Shown here piece after piece: positions 1 to 7,249 of a DNA stretch of 64,000 nt. The DNA is taken from the NCBI RefSeq assembly GCF_002042885.1, contig NZ_MVFY01000008.1:124001-188000 (forward strand), in the 5' to 3' direction. The translations under genes were made by a program, and so were the position numbers. This DNA is from Citrobacter portucalensis. GTDB taxonomy: Bacteria; Pseudomonadota; Gammaproteobacteria; Enterobacterales; Enterobacteriaceae. The notes under the pieces were generated by a model, which had not been told where the DNA came from, searched no databases, and saw only the letters and a program-made list of their open reading frames with translations. Numbering within the stretch: the first letter of the stretch is position 1; each line of letters opens with the position of its first letter.

Positions 1-110
1 CGGCCAATGAGCAACCCGCTTTCCGCGTGGTTTTAGGCGCATGGCACACCGAAGGTTCGATGATCAAAGTCACCCCTGACGACGTTGAACTGATCGCCTT
101 TCCGTTTTAA
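1..110 (+). CDS. lpxH: UDP-2,3-diacylglucosamine diphosphatase, C-terminal fragment
   Basis: Only the last 35 codons lie in the window, in the frame beginning at base 3. The peptide contains [14 protein letters not shown] and ends DVELIAFPF before TAA at 108-110, which matches the C-terminus of E. coli LpxH. LpxH is the peripheral-membrane metallophosphoesterase that hydrolyses UDP-2,3-diacylglucosamine to lipid X in lipid A synthesis. The active-site metal ligands lie upstream of the window, so only identity can be judged. Its position just before purE agrees with the enterobacterial order lpxH-purE-purK. Confidence 0.9.
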   Translation, partial: ANEQPAFRVVLGAWHTEGSMIKVTPDDVELIAFPF

Positions 111-143
111 TTCTGCAGATACCCAGTTCCTCTTTACACAAAA

Positions 144-247
144 CTATTCGAGTTGCATCGAGGCGGCAAATCTGTGAGTCCCCTGGAGCTTACAAAAGTA
201 AGTGACTGGGGTGAGCAGATGCAGCCAACAAAGAGGCAGCTTGAAGA
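144..247. repeat. Intergenic imperfect inverted repeat, about 100 bp
   Basis: The lpxH-purE gap holds a palindromic element. Its outer arms read TTCGAGTTGCA near 147-157 and GGCAGCTTGAAG near 235-246. An inner stem is CTTAC (189-193), loop AAAA, GTAAG (198-202), flanked by CCCC and GGGG. From memory, similar elements with these terminal sequences occur in many intergenic regions of enterobacteria. I do not assign a family name. It is distinct from the REP elements elsewhere in the window. Confidence 0.6.
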
Positions 248-261
248 GTGAAGCGCAAAGC

Positions 262-300
262 GCGCAATCGTTTTCCTTGGCGGTGAAATTATGCTATTCT
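262..300 (+). promoter_or_regulatory. purE promoter with PurR operator
   Basis: GCGCAATCGTTTTCCT at 262-277 matches the PurR box consensus ACGCAAACGTTTNCNT at most positions. It overlaps a possible -35 (TTTTCC, 271-276), followed after 18 bp by TATTCT (295-300) as -10. The arrangement matches the E. coli purEK promoter, where PurR with hypoxanthine or guanine represses transcription by covering the promoter. Exact -35/-10 assignment is inferred. Confidence 0.75.
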
Positions 301-349
301 CTGTGGCCTCAAAAGTCGAGTGTAGTGCACCACAGGAGTTTTCAGACGC

Positions 350-859
350 ATGTCTTCCCGCAATAATCCGGCGCGTGTCGCCATCGTGATGGGGTCCAAA
401 AGCGACTGGGCTACCATGCAGTTCGCCGCCGAAATCTTCGAAATCCTGGACGTTCCGCATCATGTTGAAGTCGTCTCCGCCCACCGCACCCCAGACAAAC
501 TGTTTAGCTTCGCCGAAAGCGCTGAAGAGAACGGTTATCAGGTGATTATTGCCGGGGCCGGTGGCGCAGCGCATTTGCCTGGCATGATTGCGGCGAAAAC
601 GCTGGTGCCTGTCCTCGGTGTTCCGGTGCAAAGCGCAGCGCTGAGCGGCGTAGATAGCCTCTACTCTATCGTTCAAATGCCGCGCGGTATTCCGGTCGGC
701 ACGCTGGCTATCGGCAAAGCGGGCGCGGCAAATGCGGCCCTGCTGGCAGCACAAATTCTGGCTACACACGATAAAGAACTGCATCAGCGTCTGCATGACT
801 GGCGCAAAGCGCAAACCGATGAGGTGCTGGAGAACCCGGACCCGCGAGGTGTCGCATGA
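350..859 (+). CDS. purE: N5-carboxyaminoimidazole ribonucleotide mutase PurE
   Basis: The 169-residue protein has the E. coli PurE length and is nearly identical to it. PurE converts N5-CAIR, the product of PurK, to 4-carboxy-AIR in de novo purine synthesis in the cytosol. Class I PurE signatures are visible: [11 protein letters not shown] near the N-terminus, SAHRTPD around residue 45, and the glycine-rich [12 protein letters not shown] loop around residues 72-83. The start is ATG after CAGGAG. The last bases overlap purK by 4 bp, so the two steps are co-transcribed and probably translationally coupled behind the PurR-controlled promoter. Confidence 0.97.
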   Translation: MSSRNNPARVAIVMGSKSDWATMQFAAEIFEILDVPHHVEVVSAHRTPDKLFSFAESAEENGYQVIIAGAGGAAHLPGMIAAKTLVPVLGVPVQSAALSGVDSLYSIVQMPRGIPVGTLAIGKAGAANAALLAAQILATHDKELHQRLHDWRKAQTDEVLENPDPRGVA

Positions 860-1923
860 AGCAGGTCTGCGTACTTGGCAACGGACAGCTAGGGCGCATG
901 CTGCGCCAGGCCGGTGAGCCACTGGGCATAGCGGTCTGGCCCGTCGGGCTGGACGCTGAACCGGCTGCGGTCCCTTTTCAGCAAAGCGTGATCACCGCTG
1001 AGATTGAGCGCTGGCCGGAAACGGCACTCACCCGCGAACTGGCACGCCACCCGGCGTTTGTTAACCGCGACGTCTTCCCGATTATTGCCGACCGTCTGAC
1101 GCAAAAGCAGCTTTTTGACAAGCTCGGTCTGGCGACCGCGCCTTGGCAGCTGCTGGCAGATAAAAGCGAATGGTCTGCGATATTCGACAAACTTGGCGAG
1201 CTGGCGATCGTGAAACGTCGCGTCGGCGGCTACGACGGACGTGGACAGTGGCGCTTGCGCGCAAATGAAACTGAGCAACTGCCGGACGACTGCTACGGCG
1301 AGTGCATCGTCGAGCGGGGAATCAGCTTCTCCGGTGAAGTCTCACTGGTTGGCGCTCGTGCGCACGACGGCAGCACCGTTTTCTATCCGCTGACCCATAA
1401 CCTCCATCAGGACGGCATTCTGCGCACCAGCGTGGTATTCCCGCAGGCTAACGCCAGACAGCAGGAACAGGCTGAAGCAATGCTCTCTGCCATCATGCAG
1501 GAGCTGGGCTATGTCGGCGTGATGGCGATGGAGTGTTTCATCACCCCGGAAGGTCTGCTGATTAACGAACTGGCTCCGCGCGTGCACAACAGTGGCCACT
1601 GGACGCAAAACGGCGCCAGCATCAGCCAGTTTGAGTTGCATCTACGTGCCATTACCAACCTGCCATTACCGACGCCGGTGGTGAACCACCCTTCGGTGAT
1701 GGTAAACCTGATTGGTAGCGACCTGAACTACGACTGGCTGAAGCTGCCGCTGGTGCATCTGCACTGGTATGACAAAGAGGTGCGTGAAGGGCGTAAGGTG
1801 GGTCATCTGAACCTGAGCGACAGCGATACCGCGCGCCTTAGCGCAACGCTGGAAGCGCTTATCCCCCTGCTGCCGCCGGAATATGCCAGCGGTATTATCT
1901 GGGCGCAGTCAAAGCTGAAATAA
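856..1923 (+). CDS. purK: N5-carboxyaminoimidazole ribonucleotide synthase PurK
   Basis: A 355-residue ATP-grasp enzyme that carboxylates aminoimidazole ribonucleotide with bicarbonate and ATP, giving the substrate of PurE. The N-terminal [12 protein letters not shown] is the PurK nucleotide-fold motif. [10 protein letters not shown] around residue 119 and the metal/ATP-binding stretch [15 protein letters not shown] around residues 237-251 are typical. The ATG start overlaps the purE stop (ATGA), as in E. coli. The length equals that of E. coli PurK. A GC-rich hairpin without a T-tract follows the stop. Confidence 0.97.
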   Translation: MKQVCVLGNGQLGRMLRQAGEPLGIAVWPVGLDAEPAAVPFQQSVITAEIERWPETALTRELARHPAFVNRDVFPIIADRLTQKQLFDKLGLATAPWQLLADKSEWSAIFDKLGELAIVKRRVGGYDGRGQWRLRANETEQLPDDCYGECIVERGISFSGEVSLVGARAHDGSTVFYPLTHNLHQDGILRTSVVFPQANARQQEQAEAMLSAIMQELGYVGVMAMECFITPEGLLINELAPRVHNSGHWTQNGASISQFELHLRAITNLPLPTPVVNHPSVMVNLIGSDLNYDWLKLPLVHLHWYDKEVREGRKVGHLNLSDSDTARLSATLEALIPLLPPEYASGIIWAQSKLK

Positions 1924-1932
1924 GCCAATAAT

Positions 1933-1962
1933 GCCGGGGAGTTGATTTTATCCTTCCCCGGC
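1933..1962 (+). terminator. Hairpin after purK (weak terminator)
   Basis: GCCGGGGA at 1933-1940 pairs with TCCCCGGC at 1955-1962 across a 14-nt loop. No run of T follows, so intrinsic termination would be weak. It lies 10 bases after the purK stop and 58 bases before selU. Confidence 0.4.
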
Positions 1963-2019
1963 CCCTCCTCTGGCGCGTAAAATCCCCTCCATTGCTGTTT
2001 TGTATTTTCAGGATCAAAC

Positions 2020-3105
2020 ATGAACGATGGAACGGACTACCGCGCAATTTTGCTCGCCGGTACGCCTTTAATCGATGTACGCGCCCCCGTGGAATTTCAG
2101 CAGGGCGCAATGCCGGGCGCAATCAACCTTCCCTTAATGAACGATGACGAACGTGCCGCCGTCGGGACCTGTTATAAACGTCAGGGGCCCGAAGCCGCCC
2201 TCGCGCTCGGCCATCAACTGGTCTCGGGTGAGACCCGCCAACAGAGAATGCGGGCCTGGCAGGACGCCTGCCGTCAAAATCCTGCAGGCTATTTATGCTG
2301 CGCGCGCGGCGGTCAGCGTTCGCATATTGTGCAGCAGTGGCTGCATGAGTCCGGTATTGACTATCCGCTGATTAAAGGCGGTTACAAAGCCCTGCGCCAG
2401 GCAGTGATACAGCTGACTGAAGAATTAGTGCAAAAGCCGATCGTCTTAATTGGCGGCTGTACCGGGAACGGTAAAACGCAGCTGGTGCAACAGCAGCCAA
2501 ACGGTGTGGATCTCGAAGGTCTGGCGCACCATCGCGGCTCCTCGTTTGGGCGCACCGTTGAACCTCAATTGAGTCAGGCGAGTTTTGAAAACCTGCTGGC
2601 GGTTGAAATGCTCAAAACCGATAGCCGTCAGGATTTACGTCTGTGGGTACTGGAAGATGAAGGCCGCATGATCGGGGCTAATCATCTGCCAGAATGCCTG
2701 CGCGAGCGCATGACCCAGGCATCAATTGCGGTGGTGGACGATCCTTTTGAGCGTCGTCTGGAGCGACTACGCGAAGAGTATTTCGTGAAGATGCACCACG
2801 ATTTTACCCACGCTTATGGCGAGAGCCAGGGCTGGCAGGAGTACAGCGAGTATCTGCACCACGGCCTGTTTGCTATCCGCCGTCGTCTGGGTTTACAACG
2901 TTTTGCCGAGCTGACCACCCTGCTCGACGAGGCTCTGCGCGAACAGCAGGCAACGGGCAGCACCGACGCCCATATGGGCTGGCTGGTGCCGTTGCTCAAT
3001 GAGTATTACGACCCGATGTATCGTTATCAGCTGGAAAAGAAAGCCGCGAAAATCGTCTTTCGCGGCACATGGCAGGACGTTGCCGAGTGGCTTAACGCAC
3101 AGTGA
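2020..3105 (+). CDS. selU: tRNA 2-selenouridine synthase
   Basis: A 361-residue protein with an N-terminal rhodanese domain and a C-terminal P-loop domain, the SelU (YbbB) architecture. SelU replaces sulfur by selenium in 2-thiouridine at the tRNA wobble position using selenophosphate, via a geranylated intermediate. The rhodanese loop reads CCARGG at residues 93-98; its second cysteine corresponds to the catalytic cysteine of the family. The Walker A motif GCTGNGKT is at 146-153. The start follows an AGGA site. The stop codon abuts the stop of the convergent sfbC with no spacer. Confidence 0.95.
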   Translation: MNDGTDYRAILLAGTPLIDVRAPVEFQQGAMPGAINLPLMNDDERAAVGTCYKRQGPEAALALGHQLVSGETRQQRMRAWQDACRQNPAGYLCCARGGQRSHIVQQWLHESGIDYPLIKGGYKALRQAVIQLTEELVQKPIVLIGGCTGNGKTQLVQQQPNGVDLEGLAHHRGSSFGRTVEPQLSQASFENLLAVEMLKTDSRQDLRLWVLEDEGRMIGANHLPECLRERMTQASIAVVDDPFERRLERLREEYFVKMHHDFTHAYGESQGWQEYSEYLHHGLFAIRRRLGLQRFAELTTLLDEALREQQATGSTDAHMGWLVPLLNEYYDPMYRYQLEKKAAKIVFRGTWQDVAEWLNAQ

Positions 3106-3765
3106 TCAGTGTCTGTCGCGCTTATCTGCGCGTTTTGCCAGCCAGTCACCCAGCACCTGAACGACCTGCACCAGAATAATCAGCGCCACCACGGTGACGA
3201 TCATGACCTGGGTTTCGTAGCGGTAATAACCAAAGCGAATCGCCAGGTCGCCGACTCCACCGCCGCCAACGATCCCGGCCATCGCGGAGTAACCGATCAG
3301 ACTCACCAGCGTTATCGTCAACCCACGCAGCAGACCCGCGCTCGCTTCAGGTAACAGAACGGTGCAGATGATGCGCATCGGGCTGGCGCCAAACGCTTCC
3401 GCCGCTTCAATAATCCCTTTATCGACTTCACGTAGCGCGCTATCAACCAGACGGGCATAGAAGGCGATTGCCGCCACTGAGAGCGGGACCGACGCCGCAA
3501 TCGGGCCAATGGTATTCCCGAGCAAAAACTGGGTTAGCGGCAGCAGCAGAACCAGCAGGATCACAAACGGTACCGAACGAATGATATTCACCAGCACGGA
3601 GCTGAGCAGATACACAAAACGGTTTTGCCAGAATAAATGCCGGTCGGTGACGAAAATCAGGAAACCGAGCGGCAGACCACCAATAATTGCCAGCACCGTA
3701 GAGATGCTCAGCATCTGGAAGGTTTCATTAAACGCCAGCGTCAAATCAGGCAATAAATCATCCAC
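3106..3765 (-). CDS. sfbC: MetI/SfbC-type ABC transporter permease
   Basis: A 219-residue inner-membrane permease of the MetI family with about five hydrophobic segments. The ABC-interacting loop EAAEAFGASPMRI lies near residues 118-130. It starts at GTG 3765 with a very strong ribosome site (GGAGGTGATTC) that lies inside the end of the upstream ATPase gene; the two overlap by 8 bp. Together with the ATPase and the binding protein it forms a complete importer. The position beside selU matches Salmonella sfbABC, described as an iron-related operon, although the family is that of MetNIQ methionine importers. Substrate is unresolved. Confidence 0.85.
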   Translation of the reverse strand: MDDLLPDLTLAFNETFQMLSISTVLAIIGGLPLGFLIFVTDRHLFWQNRFVYLLSSVLVNIIRSVPFVILLVLLLPLTQFLLGNTIGPIAASVPLSVAAIAFYARLVDSALREVDKGIIEAAEAFGASPMRIICTVLLPEASAGLLRGLTITLVSLIGYSAMAGIVGGGGVGDLAIRFGYYRYETQVMIVTVVALIILVQVVQVLGDWLAKRADKRDRH

Positions 3766-4774
3766 GAATCACCTCCACCTGTGCAGTACGTTGACGAATA
3801 TGTTCCACGGCGACTTCCACCGCTGAAGGGTTATGCGGCGCGGTCAGCTGCACGACCAGAATCCCCAGCGCACGTTCGCCAATATATTCAATTTTGCCGT
3901 GCAGAATGTTCACCGCCACGCCAAATTTAACCGCGACTTCTGACAACACCGGCTGTTCCGCCGAATCACCGATAAACAGGATTTTTAGCAACTGACCAGG
4001 CAGATGCTGGCGCAGACGCTCGGGCAGCGTCAAATTGAGGGTATGCGACACCAGCTGCTGGGTGAAAGCGTGCTGCGGGTGAGCAAAAACGTCAAACACC
4101 TCACCAGACTCCACCACCTTGCCACCGGACATCACCGCCACGCGATCGCAAATCGATTTGATCACGTTCATCTCGTGAGTGATCAGCACGATCGTGATCC
4201 CCAACTGTTGGTTGATCTGCTTAAGCAATGCCAGAATCGTGGCTGAGGTTTCGAGATCTAAGGCGGAAGTAGGTTCATCACACAGCAACACATCCGGATG
4301 ATTGGCAATCGCGCGGGCAATACCCACACGCTGCTTTTGCCCACCGCTGAGCTGAACCGGAAAGCGGTTCGCCTTGTCGGACAGCCCCACCAGCGCCAGG
4401 ATTTCGCTCACGCGCGGGCCAATTTTACTGCGCTCCCATCCGGCAGCCTTCAGGCTAAAGGCGACGTTTTGCGCCACGGTACGGGTATGCATCAGGTTAA
4501 AATGTTGAAAAATCATACCGATACGCTGACGGGCTTTACGTAGATGCCCCCCTTCCAGCGCGGAAATTTCTACGCCGTTCACCTTCACGCTTCCCTGGCT
4601 CGGACGCGTTAAGGCGTTCAGGGTGCGCAGCAGCGTACTTTTCCCCGCGCCGCTGGTCCCGACAATGCCAAATATCTCACCTGCGCCAATGCGCAAGCTA
4701 ACGTCATCAACCGCCCGGGTTGATGGTCCACGGCCTGCGCTAAAATCCACGCAAACTTTCTCAATCTCAATCAT
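3758..4774 (-). CDS. sfbB: MetN/SfbB-type ABC transporter ATP-binding protein with NIL domain
   Basis: A 338-residue ATPase from the ATG at 4774, preferred over GTG 4780 because TGAGGT sits 5 bases upstream of the ATG. Walker A GTSGAGKST is at residues 39-47, followed by signature LSGGQKQR, Walker [13 protein letters not shown] and the H-loop ITHEM. Residues from about 265 to the end form a NIL domain. In E. coli MetN that domain binds methionine and causes trans-inhibition, so its presence argues for a methionine-like substrate rather than iron. It is translationally coupled to sfbC and lies 63 bp after sfbA. Confidence 0.87.
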   Translation of the reverse strand: MIEIEKVCVDFSAGRGPSTRAVDDVSLRIGAGEIFGIVGTSGAGKSTLLRTLNALTRPSQGSVKVNGVEISALEGGHLRKARQRIGMIFQHFNLMHTRTVAQNVAFSLKAAGWERSKIGPRVSEILALVGLSDKANRFPVQLSGGQKQRVGIARAIANHPDVLLCDEPTSALDLETSATILALLKQINQQLGITIVLITHEMNVIKSICDRVAVMSGGKVVESGEVFDVFAHPQHAFTQQLVSHTLNLTLPERLRQHLPGQLLKILFIGDSAEQPVLSEVAVKFGVAVNILHGKIEYIGERALGILVVQLTAPHNPSAVEVAVEHIRQRTAQVEVIRG

Positions 4775-4837
4775 AGCCACCTCAGAAATGCGAAAAGGGC
4801 AGTCGTCGCTGCCCCTGTTAACCCTTGTGCGCAGCGA

Positions 4838-5668
4838 TTATTGGGCTGACGACATCCATTCCGGTTTCTGGAAGGCGCTGTAGATATTTTGCGGATCGTC
4901 GATCACCGCGCGATACGCCGGAGATTTCACCGCCTCAACAATATCTTTCGCGAACGGTTTATCCGCATCTTCACTGCGTACCGCGATGATATTTTTCAGA
5001 TTTTCGTCCAGGTGTTCCTGCTTGATGGCGCTGGCGAGATCCATTTTTGCCGCCACGGCAAAGTTACCGTTGACCAGCGCACCGGTCACACCGTCCAGCG
5101 TACGCGGCAGTTGTGCCGCTTCCAGCGGTTTAAACACCAGCCCTTTCGGATTGCTGGCGATATCGCGCTCGGAGGCTTTAGTTGGATCAATATTGTCTTT
5201 GATGGTGATAAGGCCAATAGACTGCAGGAAACGCAGACCGCGAGCCAGGTTGGTGGGATCGTTGGAGAGCGTGATCACATCTCCTTTTTTCAACTCATCC
5301 AGGCTTTTGATTTTATGTGAGTAAAACCCCATCCCGGCCGTCGGGACCACAATCAGCTTGCTCAGCTTCAGGCCTTTATCGGCAGTGAATTTGTCAAAAT
5401 AGAGCGAATGCTGGAACAGGTTAGCATCAATGCTACCGTTGGAGAGCGCCATGTTTGGCTGCACGTAATCGCTGAATTCGCGCACCACTACCTTATAGCC
5501 TTTCTCTTTCAGCGTGGGGGCAATGGCCTGTTTCACCATATCGCCGTATGGCCCAGGCGCGACGCCAAACACAATTGTGTGCGGGTCACTGTTCGCATGA
5601 GCAAACTGTAATCCACAGGCCAGTAACAGCGCCCCGGTCGCGACGCGTAAACTCTGACGCAATCCCAT
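4838..5668 (-). CDS. sfbA: MetQ/NlpA-family substrate-binding protein SfbA
   Basis: The 276-residue protein is the extracytoplasmic binding protein of the transporter. The N-terminal signal has a hydrophobic core ending LLACG, a plausible lipobox with Cys about residue 18, and then AHA, which could be a signal peptidase I site. The mature part begins TIVFGVAPGPYGDMV, the usual NlpA-family opening. It has GGAGAG upstream of the ATG and heads the minus-strand operon sfbA-sfbB-sfbC. Salmonella SfbA has been called a periplasmic iron-binding lipoprotein; sequence family alone suggests an amino acid such as methionine. Confidence 0.85.
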   Translation of the reverse strand: MGLRQSLRVATGALLLACGLQFAHANSDPHTIVFGVAPGPYGDMVKQAIAPTLKEKGYKVVVREFSDYVQPNMALSNGSIDANLFQHSLYFDKFTADKGLKLSKLIVVPTAGMGFYSHKIKSLDELKKGDVITLSNDPTNLARGLRFLQSIGLITIKDNIDPTKASERDIASNPKGLVFKPLEAAQLPRTLDGVTGALVNGNFAVAAKMDLASAIKQEHLDENLKNIIAVRSEDADKPFAKDIVEAVKSPAYRAVIDDPQNIYSAFQKPEWMSSAQ

Positions 5669-5756
5669 ATTCTCTCCATTTTAACGTTGTGGTGTCATGT
5701 CTCACGCCGTTCTTGCGACGTTGTTCTTGTTGGCCCGTTAACAGGCTGATTGTTAA

Positions 5757-5772
5757 CATGACACAGATCACA
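5757..5772 (-). promoter_or_regulatory. Candidate CRP site upstream of sfbA
   Basis: Read on the minus strand the site is TGTGATCTGTGTCATG. The left half TGTGA is perfect; the right half TCATG matches TCACA at three of five positions. It is centred about 96 bp upstream of the sfbA start codon. This is pattern matching only. Confidence 0.35.
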
Positions 5773-5841
5773 ACCTGCTGTCCTTGAAATTATTTCATGA
5801 TGTTGCAGAGTATGTTTTTAAATGAAAGAAGGTATGAAAAA

Positions 5842-5916
5842 GCCGGATGTCGGCACAAGTGCCTTATCCGGCCTACAACAGCTTTCTTAGGCCCGATAAG
5901 CGCAAGCGTATCGGGC
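5842..5916. repeat. REP (PU) elements, two units
   Basis: GCCGGATGTCGGC...TATCCGGCCTACA (5842-5877) and the inverted GCCCGATAAGCGCAAGCGT unit (to 5916) are typical enterobacterial REP palindromes. They lie between the sfbA upstream region and the porin 3' end. Confidence 0.85.
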
Positions 5917-5929
5917 GGCAGGCGTTCGA

Positions 5930-7063
5930 TTAGAAGTCGTAACGCAGACGAACCAGGTTCATGTCACCCAGATTGTCGGTGCTGGAGGTAAAGACGTGTT
6001 CGTAGTCAACACGGAAACCGTAATCCAGCTGGAAGCTGATCCCCACGCCGTTGTCGGTACGCAGATAGTTACGGCCATTCACGTACTCAATACGGTCGCC
6101 CATAAAGTACGGCTGAACGGATTTCAGCGCATGTTGCCCCACCGGGAAGGTGTAGCCGGCGAAGTATTCCAGACCCCAGGCGTCACCGGCAAAGTAGTCG
6201 TTAACAGAGACTTTTTTGGTGGTCATGAAGTTTTGATACCAACCGCCGCCCATCGAGAAGGTCCAGTTGTCCGGTTTCCAGCTCAGCGCGGTACCGACGA
6301 TGTTTTGATCGTAGGTTTTGCTGGTGTTGCCACGCATTTCCGCGCGAGTGTAGTTCCACGCCGTACCCCAGGTCAGGTCATCGGTAATGTGATAATCCAC
6401 ACCCAGTGAGCCGCCGCCTTTACGCTTGTAGCGCAGACCGTTGTTCGGATTGTAATCATCACTGAACAGATAAGAGGCGTAGAGATCCACATCACCAACG
6501 GTATTCTTATACTTCAGAGATTTGCGCGTACGATAGGAACCATCATAGTCGCCATTGATACCGTTACCTGGCGCCTGACCGATCATGTCGTAGTCCCAGA
6601 TATCCGTTTTCGCACCGACTACATCATAGTAAATGCTGTTTTGTTGACCGAAGGTCAGCGTACCCCAGGTTGCACTCTTCAGACCGGTGTACAGCATACG
6701 ACGCGTGGTATCGTTGGCACCGTCAGCGTAGTGGTTATCCCAGTTGAACATCGCCGGGAAGTTAACGCCCAGCTCGTAGTAGCTCACCCAACTGATATCA
6801 TCAAACAGATAGTAGTCAGCGGCGAAGCGGAAACGTGTACCGCCATCGAAGCCATTACGTTTGTAGCCATTCTTACCATCGTCACCGGCCATATTCTGGA
6901 ACTGCGGACGAATACTGCCGCCGACGGTGAAGTTAAGACGGCTCAGCGGGTTGCCCGCCTGCGGATCTTGTTTCAGGACCGTGATTTCCGCCTGTGAAGC
7001 GAAAGTCGTTAATGCCACTGCTGCGCCGATCGATACCGCCAGCGCTGTTTTTTTTATAGTCAT
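5930..7063 (-). CDS. Outer-membrane porin, general porin type
   Basis: A 377-residue exported beta-barrel protein. The signal peptide MTIKKTALAVSIGAAVALTTFASQA is followed by EITVLKQDP. Alternating aromatic strands continue to the C-terminal phenylalanine in VRLRYDF, the BAM recognition end. The repeats WGTLTFGQQN and SLKYKN resemble Gram-negative porins, but it is not OmpC or OmpF. A porin-like gene also lies beside sfbA in Salmonella, from memory. Role: probably diffusion of an unidentified solute. It has its own upstream region (7064-7197) and ends close to a pair of REP elements. Confidence 0.8.
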   Translation of the reverse strand: MTIKKTALAVSIGAAVALTTFASQAEITVLKQDPQAGNPLSRLNFTVGGSIRPQFQNMAGDDGKNGYKRNGFDGGTRFRFAADYYLFDDISWVSYYELGVNFPAMFNWDNHYADGANDTTRRMLYTGLKSATWGTLTFGQQNSIYYDVVGAKTDIWDYDMIGQAPGNGINGDYDGSYRTRKSLKYKNTVGDVDLYASYLFSDDYNPNNGLRYKRKGGGSLGVDYHITDDLTWGTAWNYTRAEMRGNTSKTYDQNIVGTALSWKPDNWTFSMGGGWYQNFMTTKKVSVNDYFAGDAWGLEYFAGYTFPVGQHALKSVQPYFMGDRIEYVNGRNYLRTDNGVGISFQLDYGFRVDYEHVFTSSTDNLGDMNLVRLRYDF

Positions 7064-7197
7064 TATTTATACCTTGATAGATAGCCTGCCAATTATTCAG
7101 CACACAAATATTAACGTTTATTAATACTCTCGTGTTGTTGGGTTTTTATTGTTCTGTGCTGTTAAATATCAAGGAGTTATCAATTTGTGCTACATAG

Positions 7198-7231
7198 AAA
7201 AAAAGACGCACCGATTTTAAAACCGGTGCGT
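7198..7231 (-). terminator. Rho-independent terminator of ybbA-ybbP
   Basis: On the minus strand ACGCACCG (7231-7224) pairs with CGGTGCGT (7213-7206) and is followed by a run of seven U (7204-7198). It lies 18 bases after the ybbP stop codon. Confidence 0.88.
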
Positions 7232-7249
7232 AATCATCACGAATATGAA

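Noticed and set aside
134..922. A 262-codon open frame antisense to purE
   Set aside because: It crosses the repeat, the promoter and purE and lacks any family feature; purE on the plus strand is unambiguous.
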